Shown: positions 38,497 through 47,281 of the stretch, one piece after another
Layout: each line of letters opens with the position of its first letter
How positions within the stretch are numbered: the first letter of the stretch is position 1
Origin: Mycolicibacterium moriokaense
GTDB lineage: Bacteria > Actinomycetota > Actinomycetes > Mycobacteriales > Mycobacteriaceae
Reading direction: 5' to 3'
Assembly: GCF_003347205.1 (NCBI RefSeq)
Contig: NZ_QQBJ01000005.1
Coordinates: 248,001-312,000 of the forward strand
DNA length: 64,000 nt
Notes under the pieces: model-generated
The model's database searches: none
Told to the model about the DNA's origin: nothing
The model's input: the letters and a program-made list of their open reading frames with translations, nothing else
Program-made: the position numbers and the translations under genes

Positions 38497-40818
38497 TCAG
38501 TCCCGCGAGAACGCGCCCGCGGCCTCCTTCTCCAGGTCCAGGTAGGCGTCCTCGCTGACGTCCACGCCGACGCCGAGCACGGTGCCGCCGGTGAACGCAA
38601 ACGGGTTTTGGTAATGCTCGCTGACGCTGTCACCGCTGTCGAAGCCGACGCACAACCCGTCGCCGCCGAGGGTGAACTTGCCGACCTGCGCCCGCATCGG
38701 CCCCTTCGTGACCGCCTGATCATCGACGTAAAGCGTTGTGGTGCCCAACGATTCGCCGTGCTCTCCGGCGTCCTCCCTGGTGAACTCCATGCCGACGGTG
38801 TGCTTTCCCGGCGTCAGCTGCTCGGATACGAACTCCTGTTCCGGCTTGATGCCGAGGAAGTTGTAGACGTAATGCAACTTGCCGTCCTTGATGAACAGCG
38901 AATGGCCGCCGAAGCGCGAGCCGTGCGCGAAGATCACCCCTTCTGCGTCGGCGGTGATGTCCACGTCGGCGAGGATCTTGTACGACCGGCCGCGGATGTT
39001 GACCGCGACGCCCTCCGGGATGGGTGCCGCGTGTGGGTAGTAGATGTAGCGGTTCCTCGGCGGCTCGAACTGCGGCCGTTCGATGGTGAGCACCTCGGTG
39101 GCCGACCGGTCGTCGAGCGGCAACACGAAGTTCCTGTCAGCTTCGTCGAACCAGGTCTTGATGAGTGCGTCGAGCTTGTCGGGATGCTCTGCCGCCAGGT
39201 CCTTCGACTCCGAGCGGTCCTCGTCGACGTGGTACAACTCCCACTTGTCCTCGTCGAAATGGCCCCTGCCGCTGATCGGTGCGTGTACCGCGGAGGCCTT
39301 CCAGCCGCTCTCCCAGATGCCTCGGGTGCCGAGCATCGCGTAGTACTGCCGCGCCTTGGTGGTGGGCGCGTCGACGGCATCGAAGGTGTAGCGCATGGAG
39401 ACGCCATCGAGGGGGTGCTGTTCGACCCCGCGATACGTCTTCGGCATCTCGAGTCCGGCGACGTCGAGGACCGTGGCCGCGATATCGGTGGCGTGGTGGT
39501 ACTGATGGCGCACCTCGCCTTTGGCCTTGATGCCCGCGGGCCAGTGGATCACCAGCGGATCGCAGGTGCCCCCGGAGTACTGCGAATACCGCTTGAACAT
39601 CTGGAACGGTGTGGAGAACGCGACGGCCCAACCGGTGGGGTAGTGGTTGTAGGTGTCCGGGCTGCCGAGGGTTTCGATGTACTTCATGTTCTCGGACAAC
39701 TCGTCGGGATACCCGTTGAAGAACTTGTTCTCGTTCACCGAGCCGTTGGGTGAGCCCTCGCCGGACGCGCCGTTGTCGGCGCAGTAGAAGATGACGGTGT
39801 TGTCGAGTTGACCGGTGTTTTCCAGATATTCGACGATGCGGCCCACTTGGGCGTCGGTGTACTCGGAAAAGCCGGCGAACACCTCGGCCATCCGGGCGAA
39901 CAGTCTCTTCTCGTCGTCGTTGAGGCTGTCCCACGGGCGAACCGCGTCGCCGGCCAACGCGGCGTCTTCGGGCATCGGGTTCAGCGGCGTCAGCGCCGTG
40001 CCCTCCGGCATGATGCCTTTCTCGACCATCCTTGCCAGTGCCCACTCGCGGTAGGCCTCGTAGCCGTCGTCGAACATGCCCTTGTATTTGTCGGCGTACT
40101 CGGTCGGGCTGTGGTGCGGGGCGTGGTTGGCGCCCGGGCAGAACCACATGTACCAGGGCTTGGACGGGTTGGTGGCGTTCTGATCACGCAGCATGCGAAT
40201 CGCGTTGTCCGCAAGGTCCTTTGACAGGTGGTAGCCGTCCTCGGGGCCGTAAGGCTGTTCGATGAACCGGTTGTCCTCAGTGAGGTCGGGGTACCAGTTG
40301 TTAGTCTCCCCGCCGAGGAACCCGTAGAAGCGGTCGAAGCCCTTGTTCAGCGGCCACTCAGACTTGCTGCCGCCGCTGGAGACGTCTTCTTCGGGAACGT
40401 TGTGGTTCTTGCCGAGCCAGAACGTGCTGTAACCGTTGTCCTGAAGAACCTGACCGATGGTCGCGCACTCTGCGGGCAACCGCGCCGCCGCACCGGGAAA
40501 ACCGTTGGAGCCCTCGGTGATCGATGCGCATCGGTTCACGTGGTGATTGCGGCCGGTCAGGAAGCAGGACCGGGTCGGCGAGCACAGCGCGGTGGTGTGC
40601 CACTGCGAATACCTCAGTCCGTTGTCGGCAAGTCGCTGCAGCGTCGGCATCTCGATGCGCCCGCCGAACGGTGACCACGAAGCGAGACCGGTGTCGTCGT
40701 AGAGCACGACGAGGACGTTGGGTGCGCCCTCCGGCGCCTTCTTGAGTTCGTACGGCGACCAGTCCGGCGTCGAGTCCCGCACATCGAGCTTGATGACACC
40801 CTTGAAATCCTCGTTCAT
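38497..40818 (-). CDS. Arylsulfatase (type I, formylglycine)
   Basis: A 773-aa alkaline-phosphatase-superfamily sulfatase. The activation motif CSPTR (79-83) followed by FLTGR is the formylglycine site, where Cys79 must be converted by a FGE enzyme; the metal-binding DD at 41-42 (LYDDTG) and a later CADNGASGEG with Asp/Asn complete the site. Length matches the large PAS-type arylsulfatases, of which mycobacteria have several; no signal peptide is seen, so it is cytoplasmic. The C-terminal beta domain is from about residue 560. Convergent with the kinase, 15 bp apart. Confidence 0.93.
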   Translation of the reverse strand: MNEDFKGVIKLDVRDSTPDWSPYELKKAPEGAPNVLVVLYDDTGLASWSPFGGRIEMPTLQRLADNGLRYSQWHTTALCSPTRSCFLTGRNHHVNRCASITEGSNGFPGAAARLPAECATIGQVLQDNGYSTFWLGKNHNVPEEDVSSGGSKSEWPLNKGFDRFYGFLGGETNNWYPDLTEDNRFIEQPYGPEDGYHLSKDLADNAIRMLRDQNATNPSKPWYMWFCPGANHAPHHSPTEYADKYKGMFDDGYEAYREWALARMVEKGIMPEGTALTPLNPMPEDAALAGDAVRPWDSLNDDEKRLFARMAEVFAGFSEYTDAQVGRIVEYLENTGQLDNTVIFYCADNGASGEGSPNGSVNENKFFNGYPDELSENMKYIETLGSPDTYNHYPTGWAVAFSTPFQMFKRYSQYSGGTCDPLVIHWPAGIKAKGEVRHQYHHATDIAATVLDVAGLEMPKTYRGVEQHPLDGVSMRYTFDAVDAPTTKARQYYAMLGTRGIWESGWKASAVHAPISGRGHFDEDKWELYHVDEDRSESKDLAAEHPDKLDALIKTWFDEADRNFVLPLDDRSATEVLTIERPQFEPPRNRYIYYPHAAPIPEGVAVNIRGRSYKILADVDITADAEGVIFAHGSRFGGHSLFIKDGKLHYVYNFLGIKPEQEFVSEQLTPGKHTVGMEFTREDAGEHGESLGTTTLYVDDQAVTKGPMRAQVGKFTLGGDGLCVGFDSGDSVSEHYQNPFAFTGGTVLGVGVDVSEDAYLDLEKEAAGAFSRD

Positions 40819-40940
40819 GATCGCCTTTCAGCCGCCGCCGGATTTATTGCCGATTTCAACGATAGATTTGTTCGTCTTTCCGAGGTGTCAATTTGCAATT
40901 CGGCCGACGATTTGTGGTTCTTCGACTACATTTCGCGGCT

Positions 40941-42005
40941 GTGACCGCTCGGGAGACCGTGTTGGTAACCGGCGCATACGGACTGGTCGGTCGGCCCGTG
41001 GTGCGACGCCTCGTCGACGACGGATATCGGGTGGTCGCCACCGCGCACCGCACCGCGAAACCGGCGCTGCCCGCGGCCGTCGACGTCCGTCGCGTCGATC
41101 TGACGAAGCCTGATCAGGTCAGCGCGGTGCTGGCCGACGTGTCGCCGTCGGCCGTCGTGCACCTGGCGGCGTGGATCCCACCGACGTGCTACGCCAACCG
41201 CGCGCTCGCCCGGGCGGTGAACGTCGACGCCACCGCGGCGTTGGTGCGCGCCGCGCAGGCGCTGCCGAGACCCCCGCGCTTCGTCCACGCGTCGAGCATG
41301 GCGGTCTACGGCAGCCGCAACCCGCACCGGTTCACAGACCTGCTCACCGTTGACACTCCGCTGTTGGCGTCGGAACTGTACGGCTGCCACAAGCTCGAGG
41401 CCGAGAACCTGGTTCGCGCATCAGGTCTGGAGTGGTCCATCCTTCGGCTGAGCGGCGTCATCACCCTCGAGCCCCTCGTCGACTACGGCGACTTCGACTC
41501 GTTCTACTTCGGCTCACTGGTCCCCGAGGACAACCGGTGTCACACCGTCGACGCCCGCGACGTCGCGTCGGCGTTCGCGGCGGCGGTGGCCACGGACGCC
41601 ACCGAGGAGATCTTCATGATCGCCGGCGACGACTCCCACAAGTGGCTGCAGGGCGACATCGGTCGCGCGGGATGCGGCGCGATCGGTATGGGCGCGCTGG
41701 TGTTCCCGGGGCGGCCCGGCGATCCCGACAGCGACCGCGACTGGTACTCCTTGGATTGGATGGACACCACCCGCTCGCAGCAGGTGCTGGCCTTCCAGCG
41801 GTACTCCAGTTCGGAGTCTTATCAGGAGATCCGCGACAGGGCGGGGTGGCGGGCGAAAGCCAATCGGGTGGTCGCGCCGGTGATGGCTACGGCCATGCGG
41901 CGCCGGGCGCCCTACTATCACCAGCCCGGACGCTATGCCGATCCGTGGGGCAGGATCCGCGAGCGGTGGGGTGACCCCGGACCGGACGTCGTCAGCCTGC
42001 GCTGA
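40941..42005 (+). CDS. NAD(P)-dependent epimerase/dehydratase-like protein
   Basis: A 354-aa extended SDR: TGAYGLVG cofactor loop (10-17), VHLAAWIP strand end, HASSMAVYGS and YGCHKLEAE with the catalytic YxxxK. This is the sugar-epimerase/3-beta-HSD-like class. The C-terminal third (RRRAPYYHQPGRYADPWGRIRERWG) is unusual. GTG start at 40941; TACATT eight bases before it may be a leaderless -10. Substrate unknown; the arylsulfatase is divergent. Confidence 0.87.
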   Translation: MTARETVLVTGAYGLVGRPVVRRLVDDGYRVVATAHRTAKPALPAAVDVRRVDLTKPDQVSAVLADVSPSAVVHLAAWIPPTCYANRALARAVNVDATAALVRAAQALPRPPRFVHASSMAVYGSRNPHRFTDLLTVDTPLLASELYGCHKLEAENLVRASGLEWSILRLSGVITLEPLVDYGDFDSFYFGSLVPEDNRCHTVDARDVASAFAAAVATDATEEIFMIAGDDSHKWLQGDIGRAGCGAIGMGALVFPGRPGDPDSDRDWYSLDWMDTTRSQQVLAFQRYSSSESYQEIRDRAGWRAKANRVVAPVMATAMRRRAPYYHQPGRYADPWGRIRERWGDPGPDVVSLR

Positions 42006-42112
42006 TGCCCCGAATTCGTAGGGAAACACCCTATTTATCTGCGAGTTTTCCGGGCCTAGCCTGTGCCTGAGCAGTCCACGCTGCCCGATGATTCCCGCTG
42101 GAAAGGCATGAG

Positions 42113-42871
42113 ATGAGCACAAAGCTTGTATCGACGGCAGCCGCCGCGATGGCCGCTGCTGGAGCACTCGCCCTGCCCGCGGTCGCGCAGGCGTCGCCGC
42201 TGCTGCCACTGCCCCTCGCGCCCCCGTGTGCGGCGTATCAGTTCCCCGGGGGGAGGGTGGAGATCAACTACCAGGCCATCAACGGTCAGACCACGTTCGA
42301 CACCGTCAATGCGAGCACCACCGTCGACACGACGGCCGTGACGCACTATCCCGACGGCGGGGACACCAGCGGCCCGGTGACCGGTTACATCCACGGGGTC
42401 GGCATCCACCTGGAGGTGGGGCGGGGCAAGTACCAGCCGTTGATCCTCGACGGCCTGGTCGGGCCCGACAACCGGGCGCACGGCACCCTCAAATTCAATG
42501 GCGACAAACAGAATTGGGACTCCAACACCGAGTTCAGCTGTGTCGCCAATCCGCAGCCCGAACCGGTGGGCCCGGCACCGAACAAGGTCGATACGCCTGC
42601 GCCGCAACAGTCGGGGCCGCAGCCGTTGGTGCCGGATCAGGGAGCGAAGCCCCTCGGCAGCGCCACGGTGATCGCGGACACCGACATCTACGACAAGCCC
42701 GACGGTCAGGGGCAGAAGATCGGCACCCTCACCGTCGGCGAAACCCATCCGCTGATGGAACCGTGCCGGAACGACTGGTGCCGCGTCGGCGGGATCGAAC
42801 TGGGCGGCTTCCCGGGACTGCCCAACGGGACGGCCTGGGTTTACTCGAAGGGCTTCCTGACGTTCTCCTGA
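42113..42871 (+). CDS. Exported protein with C-terminal SH3-like domain
   Basis: A 252-aa precursor with a signal peptide cut near AQA-SP (residue 28). Two domains: residues 40-145 form a beta-rich segment with Cys39/Cys143 (CAAYQFPGG and FSCVANP), then a Pro-rich linker and an SH3b-like domain ([49 protein letters not shown]). SH3b domains often bind cell-wall peptides. ATG has GAAAGG 5 nt upstream. The inverted repeat TAGGG-AAACA-CCCTA (42019-42033) upstream could be a regulator site. Confidence 0.82.
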   Translation: MSTKLVSTAAAAMAAAGALALPAVAQASPLLPLPLAPPCAAYQFPGGRVEINYQAINGQTTFDTVNASTTVDTTAVTHYPDGGDTSGPVTGYIHGVGIHLEVGRGKYQPLILDGLVGPDNRAHGTLKFNGDKQNWDSNTEFSCVANPQPEPVGPAPNKVDTPAPQQSGPQPLVPDQGAKPLGSATVIADTDIYDKPDGQGQKIGTLTVGETHPLMEPCRNDWCRVGGIELGGFPGLPNGTAWVYSKGFLTFS

Positions 42872-42912
42872 CCGGCTTTCGGCCGGTGTGCTGCCCCTGT
42901 CATTCCGGGATT

Positions 42913-42930
42913 GCAGTGGCAGGCTACTGC
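42913..42930. promoter_or_regulatory. Cluster palindrome, copy 1 (before dxs)
   Basis: GCAGTGGCAGGCTACTGC matches the shared GCAGTRG-N4-CYACTGC and lies 35 bp before the dxs GTG. See the other copies at 47132, 47180 and 55346. Confidence 0.8.
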
Positions 42931-42965
42931 GCTCGTCGCACCCCGGGGCGACCACGATTTCCACT

Positions 42966-44852
42966 GTGGAGCGAAACGGCCGCAGCGCGGTCCTGGGCCG
43001 CATCCGGCGTCCGCGTGACTTGCAGGGATTGTCGCGCGACGAGTTGACGGGACTCGCAGATGCGATCAGAGCATTCCTCATCGAAAAGGTGTCGGTGTCA
43101 GGAGGGCACCTTGGTCCAAACCTTGGTGTGGTCGAGTTGACCATCGCGCTTCATCGGGTATTCGAATCACCGCGCGATGCGTTGATTTTCGACACCGGTC
43201 ATCAGGCCTACCCGCACAAGCTTCTGACGGGCCGCCAAGATGACTTCGACCACTTGCGAGCCGCCGGCGGCCTGTCAGGGTATCCGTCGCGCGCGGAAAG
43301 CGAGCACGACTGGGTCGAGTCTTCGCACGCGTCGGCGGCGCTTTCCTACGCGGATGGGCTGGCAAAGGCATTCGAATTGACCGGCAGTGAAGATCGTCGC
43401 GTGGTCGCGATCGTTGGTGACGGCGCCCTCACCGGTGGAATGTGCTGGGAGGCAATGAACAACATCGCAGCTGGCAAGAGCCGTCGTGTCATTGTCGTGG
43501 TCAACGACAACGGCAGGTCTTATGCGCCGACGGTCGGTGGGCTTGCCGAGCGTCTGACCAGCCTGCGGACGCGTCCGAGGTACAAGCACCTGCTGGCGTG
43601 GCTGAGTCCGCAGACGTTGTTCGCAGACTTGGGCATTGACTATCTCGGCCCGATAGACGGACACGATATTCTCGCGCTCGAGAAGGCCCTGCGGATAGCA
43701 AAGGGCACGAGCGGCCCGGTCATCGTCCACACGGTCACTCGCAAGGGAATGGGATATCCTCCGGCGGAGGAAGATCCGGCTGATCGCATGCATACATGCG
43801 GACCGATCGATCCTCGAACCGGCCAACCGAAGGCCGACACCGGTGTTGTGCAATGGACAGACGTCTTTGCCGGTGAGCTGCTCCGATGGGGCGGCCGCCG
43901 CGACGACATCGTCGCAATCACCGCCGCCATGCCGGGGCCGACCGGTTTGGCGGCGTTCGGAAAGCGGTTTCCCAACCGGATGTTCGATGTGGGGATCGCT
44001 GAACAACACGCAGTCACATCCGCTGCGGGGCTCGCCCTCGGCGGCATGCATCCGGTGGTCGCCATCTATTCCACGTTCCTCAATCGGGCCTTCGACCAGG
44101 TGTTGATGGATGTCGCACTGTTGAAACTGCCGGTGACGTTGGTTCTCGACCGTGCGGGCATCACCGGCCCCGATGGCGCCAGCCACAACGGCGTATGGGA
44201 CTTGTCGCTGCTGGGCATGGCCCCTGGCATGAGAGTCGCCGCCCCACGGGATGCTTCCTCGCTCCGTGAACAATTCGGCGAGGCACTCGAAGTCGGCGAC
44301 GGCCCTACCGCGATTCGGTTCCCGAAGGGATCAGTGGGCGCCGACATAAAAGCCGTAGAACGAATCGAGGGCGTGGATGTGCTCTGCCGCCCTCATGATC
44401 CGGATGTTCTGCTGGTCGCGGTCGGGCCGCTCGCGACAATCGCTTTGACGGCGGCTGCGGCACTGGGGGAGCGGGGCGTGGCCGTCGCGGTGGTGGACCC
44501 TCGGTGGGTGCTGCCGGTGCCCGAGCAAGTGGTCAAGTTCGCCGGCAAGGTGCGACTCGTGGTGACTCTGGAAGAGTCGGGGCTACACGGCGGGGTCGGG
44601 TCGGCCGTGGCGGCCCGGATGCGCGAGGCGCGGATCGACACACCGGTGCGCAGTGTCGGTGTGCCGCAACGATTCCTCGCTCATGCCGCGCGCAGTGCGA
44701 TTCACGCCGACCTCGGCCTCGCGGCCGCCGACCTGGTCACCAACATCAGTTTCTGGGTTGAGCGGGCGGCTTTGCTCCCCGGACAGCGAGTCGAGGGCGG
44801 CGAGCTGGAATTGCGTTGCGAGGGCCCGCATGGCGTCGGCGTCGCGGGGTAG
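42966..44852 (+). CDS. dxs: 1-deoxy-D-xylulose-5-phosphate synthase, cluster copy
   Basis: A 628-aa thiamine-diphosphate enzyme joining pyruvate and glyceraldehyde 3-phosphate, the first step of the non-mevalonate isoprenoid path. Motifs: [48 protein letters not shown] motif GDGALTGG...NDN, and GIAEQHAVT. Compared with the M. tuberculosis housekeeping enzyme as I recall it, about 30 residues are missing after [12 protein letters not shown]. It lies in a terpene cluster and is likely a second, pathway-specific copy like dxs2. GTG at 42966 is the best start, though no strong SD is seen. The last 30 residues (after SFWVERAAL) look like read-through into the convergent gene, which it overlaps by 270 bp. 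Confidence 0.9.
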   Translation: MERNGRSAVLGRIRRPRDLQGLSRDELTGLADAIRAFLIEKVSVSGGHLGPNLGVVELTIALHRVFESPRDALIFDTGHQAYPHKLLTGRQDDFDHLRAAGGLSGYPSRAESEHDWVESSHASAALSYADGLAKAFELTGSEDRRVVAIVGDGALTGGMCWEAMNNIAAGKSRRVIVVVNDNGRSYAPTVGGLAERLTSLRTRPRYKHLLAWLSPQTLFADLGIDYLGPIDGHDILALEKALRIAKGTSGPVIVHTVTRKGMGYPPAEEDPADRMHTCGPIDPRTGQPKADTGVVQWTDVFAGELLRWGGRRDDIVAITAAMPGPTGLAAFGKRFPNRMFDVGIAEQHAVTSAAGLALGGMHPVVAIYSTFLNRAFDQVLMDVALLKLPVTLVLDRAGITGPDGASHNGVWDLSLLGMAPGMRVAAPRDASSLREQFGEALEVGDGPTAIRFPKGSVGADIKAVERIEGVDVLCRPHDPDVLLVAVGPLATIALTAAAALGERGVAVAVVDPRWVLPVPEQVVKFAGKVRLVVTLEESGLHGGVGSAVAARMREARIDTPVRSVGVPQRFLAHAARSAIHADLGLAAADLVTNISFWVERAALLPGQRVEGGELELRCEGPHGVGVAG

Positions 44853-46049
44853 CAGCCGTTCCAGGGCGCCGAAAGCCAGATGGTCGGCGATCATCATGCG
44901 GCGAACGTGCAACTCGGGCAGTTCGCCGGCCAGCGGTTGTCCCGGCAGGGCTTCGACGAGCGCAAAGGTAGCGCCGACGATGAGCGGGCCGAGCGAGGCC
45001 GGCATCGAGCGCGGATCACCAAGCGCAAGGAGGTCGGCCGCGCCCGATCGGGCTGCGGGGCCAGCCTTCACCGAGGCGTGGGGCGACGCATCCAACAGAC
45101 AGTGGATCGCCCCGTCGACGCAGCAGCGCACTCGCTTCAGCATCGTGGTCCACTGGGCATTTGAGACGGAGGCCAGCACTGCCGCGGCCGGCCGCACCGG
45201 TCGCCGGTAGGGTGCGGGCGCTCCGACGGCCGCGCACAAGAACGCGGTCGTCGTAATGGTCATATGTGCCATCGCCACCCGCGCGCCGCGGCTGTGGACG
45301 CACGGGCCGAGCCGGGCAAGCAGCGCGATGCTGCCTAGCACGGGGGCCAGCACGCGTTGCATAACCGCCCGGGTCAGTTCCCCGCGGTCGCGGGCGCCGT
45401 ACCGCACCAGTTCGCCGTCCCGCAAGTCGTTGGCCAACTGGGCAGTGACGCCGACGCATCCGGCCAGCTCGCTCAAATCGGCCTCGTCGCAGGCATCTTC
45501 GGCGAGCAGTGAGCATACGTACAGCATCACCCGTCCGAGCACGCCCTCGCCGTAGGCGGTCCGCGGCAGCGGGCAATCCAGGTTGAGCGCCATCACCTGG
45601 CCGACATCGGCCAACAGTCGGCCGATCCGTTTGCGGCCTTCGAAGGGCAGTTCCGACAGCAACTCGCGCACGTCGCGGATGCGCTCGGCCAGCACCAGGT
45701 CGACCGCTTCGCCGTCGCAGACGGCGATCGCCGGCAGTGGCGGTGGCGGTGTGTCGGTGTCGCCGTTCAGGTAGTCCACGGCGGTGACGACGGCGCCGGC
45801 CGCCAGCGGGCGGGCGCTCAGGTCTTCGTAGGCGCCGAGCACTCGGCAGGCCAGCAGGGCGGCGGTGGCCTCGGATCGTAGGTCCGCGGGAAGGAGACCG
45901 GCCGCGATGCCGAGTTTTCGGGCCGCCGGCACGCGCGTCAGCCGGGCCAACTCGTCCGGTGACCGGGCCGCCCGCATCGCAGCCAAGTCCGGCGTGCGGT
46001 GCAGGTGCCACAGCCCGCCGGCCAGGGTGCCGAGTCGCCCCCCGCTCAT
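44583..46049 (-). CDS. Squalene/phytoene-synthase-like protein
   Basis: A 488-aa all-helical protein I assign loosely to the trans-prenyl head-to-head fold. Where squalene/phytoene synthases have Asp-rich motif 1, this has [14 protein letters not shown]; motif 2 (QLTNILRD-x-ED) is [15 protein letters not shown], with [17 protein letters not shown] in the YxxxVAGTVG place. So two of the Asp residues in each pair are missing. It could be a phosphatase-like or cyclase variant, or inactive. ATG overlaps the stop of the diphosphate synthase gene before it (ATGA). The final 60 or so residues lie antisense to dxs and are probably not folded. Confidence 0.6.
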   Translation of the reverse strand: MSGGRLGTLAGGLWHLHRTPDLAAMRAARSPDELARLTRVPAARKLGIAAGLLPADLRSEATAALLACRVLGAYEDLSARPLAAGAVVTAVDYLNGDTDTPPPPLPAIAVCDGEAVDLVLAERIRDVRELLSELPFEGRKRIGRLLADVGQVMALNLDCPLPRTAYGEGVLGRVMLYVCSLLAEDACDEADLSELAGCVGVTAQLANDLRDGELVRYGARDRGELTRAVMQRVLAPVLGSIALLARLGPCVHSRGARVAMAHMTITTTAFLCAAVGAPAPYRRPVRPAAAVLASVSNAQWTTMLKRVRCCVDGAIHCLLDASPHASVKAGPAARSGAADLLALGDPRSMPASLGPLIVGATFALVEALPGQPLAGELPELHVRRMMIADHLAFGALERLLPRDADAMRALATQFQLAALDSLSGEQSRPLNPETDVGDQVGGREAEVGVNRTARGMSEESLRHTDTAHRCVDPRLAHPGRHGRPDPAV

Positions 46050-47068
46050 CGCGACACCACCCGCACCGAGAGTTCGCGCAACTGCTCGCGCGCGGGGGAG
46101 GGCGGGAATGCACTGATCGCCCGGCAGGCCGTCTGGGCGGCGCGGACGGCGACGGTGCGGGCGGCGCGGGTGGCCCCGCTGCGTACCAGGTCGGCCTGCA
46201 GGTCGGCACTGGAAGTCAGTCTGCAGCGCCACATTTCATGGGACTCGGGCCGCATGGCCAGCCATTCGATCACCGGCCAGGTCGGCACCCGTCGGTCGAG
46301 GTCGCCTGCGGCCTCCTTGCCCAGCGAGGGGCCGCCCTCGACGTCGCGGACGTCATCCATGATCTGAAAGGCGAGGGCAAGTTGATCTGCGTATCGCATC
46401 AGGGTGCAAAGCTGATTGTGGTCGAGGCCGCCCGCCGTGCCGCCGTACGAGCAGGCCAGCCGGAACAGCGTGCCAGTCTTCGCCCCGGCCACGAGTTCGT
46501 AATGCCTGCGCATGGCGGCGTCGTCGACGGCAGGCGGCAGGGTCTCGATTATCTGCCCGAAAGACAGGTCCGAGATGCTGTCGAGGTAGGTGACGCCGGG
46601 AGCCTCACCGAGCCGTGCGAACACCGCGGGGTTGTCGGCCAAGACTCGTGCGAGTACCTGTAAAGCGTTGCCGACCAGATGAAATCCCGCCCGGGCGGCG
46701 GTGCGGACGCCGAACGCGGCCGGCACCGACGGCGCATCGCGCCGCAAGAGCGATCCGTCGCAGATGTCGTCGTGAACCAGCGACGCCTCGTGGATCATCT
46801 CGATCGCGCACGCCACATCGACGGCGTCGCGCAGCGGTACCGCGGCGGCCGAGGGCATCAGACGGGCAGAGGCCAGCACCATCGCGGATCGGATCCGTTT
46901 GCCGGGGACGGCAAGGATGTGACGGTAGATTGCATCGAAACCGCCACCGCTGATCAGGATTTCGCGTAACCGATCGGTGACCAGGGGCAACTGCTCGGGT
47001 GGGCTGGTCAGCGAAGGGTGGTCGACGCTGAGGCCGTCGGATGCGACCAATATGCTTGCCTCGACCAT
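46046..47068 (-). CDS. Polyprenyl diphosphate synthase
   Basis: A 340-aa trans-isoprenyl diphosphate synthase with all active-site motifs: GKRIRS (56-61) for IPP, first Asp-rich motif DDICD (100-104) with a downstream RR, KTG (197-199), and second motif DDVRD (238-242). It should condense IPP onto allylic diphosphates to give a GPP to GGPP length; bulky residues before the first motif (HEASLVHDD, with Ala-Ser at the -4/-5 places) leave room for longer products. ATG run MMM at 47074-47068, with GAAGGA just before; the third ATG has the best spacing. First gene of a two-gene operon, divergent from the kinase-like gene. Confidence 0.9.
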   Translation of the reverse strand: MVEASILVASDGLSVDHPSLTSPPEQLPLVTDRLREILISGGGFDAIYRHILAVPGKRIRSAMVLASARLMPSAAAVPLRDAVDVACAIEMIHEASLVHDDICDGSLLRRDAPSVPAAFGVRTAARAGFHLVGNALQVLARVLADNPAVFARLGEAPGVTYLDSISDLSFGQIIETLPPAVDDAAMRRHYELVAGAKTGTLFRLACSYGGTAGGLDHNQLCTLMRYADQLALAFQIMDDVRDVEGGPSLGKEAAGDLDRRVPTWPVIEWLAMRPESHEMWRCRLTSSADLQADLVRSGATRAARTVAVRAAQTACRAISAFPPSPAREQLRELSVRVVSR

Positions 47069-47131
47069 CATCATTCCTTCTGCGATGTCCTCGAAACACA
47101 GAAATCGTCGCTCCCGTGTGGCGCACGCAGC

Positions 47132-47149
47132 GCAGTAGTGCGCCACTGC
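47132..47149. promoter_or_regulatory. Cluster palindrome, copy 2 (before polyprenyl synthase)
   Basis: GCAGTAGTGCGCCACTGC, 63 bp upstream of the minus-strand polyprenyl synthase start. Same 18-bp palindrome as the other three. Confidence 0.8.
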
Positions 47150-47179
47150 TATCTCGCCCGATTTCGGAGCACGCCGATT

Positions 47180-47197
47180 GCAGTAGGGCTCTACTGA
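47180..47197. promoter_or_regulatory. Cluster palindrome, copy 3 (before phosphotransferase)
   Basis: GCAGTAGGGCTCTACTGA, 84 bp upstream of the plus-strand phosphotransferase ATG; last base departs from the consensus. A further half site GCAGTGG lies at 47233. Its centre is 48 bp from copy 2. Confidence 0.75.
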
Positions 47198-47281
47198 GAG
47201 CCACCCCCCGAATCCGAGTGACGATGCCTAGTGCAGTGGTCCTTTGCTTCGGATCGGAGACGGCGTAACCGGGGTGTGGTG

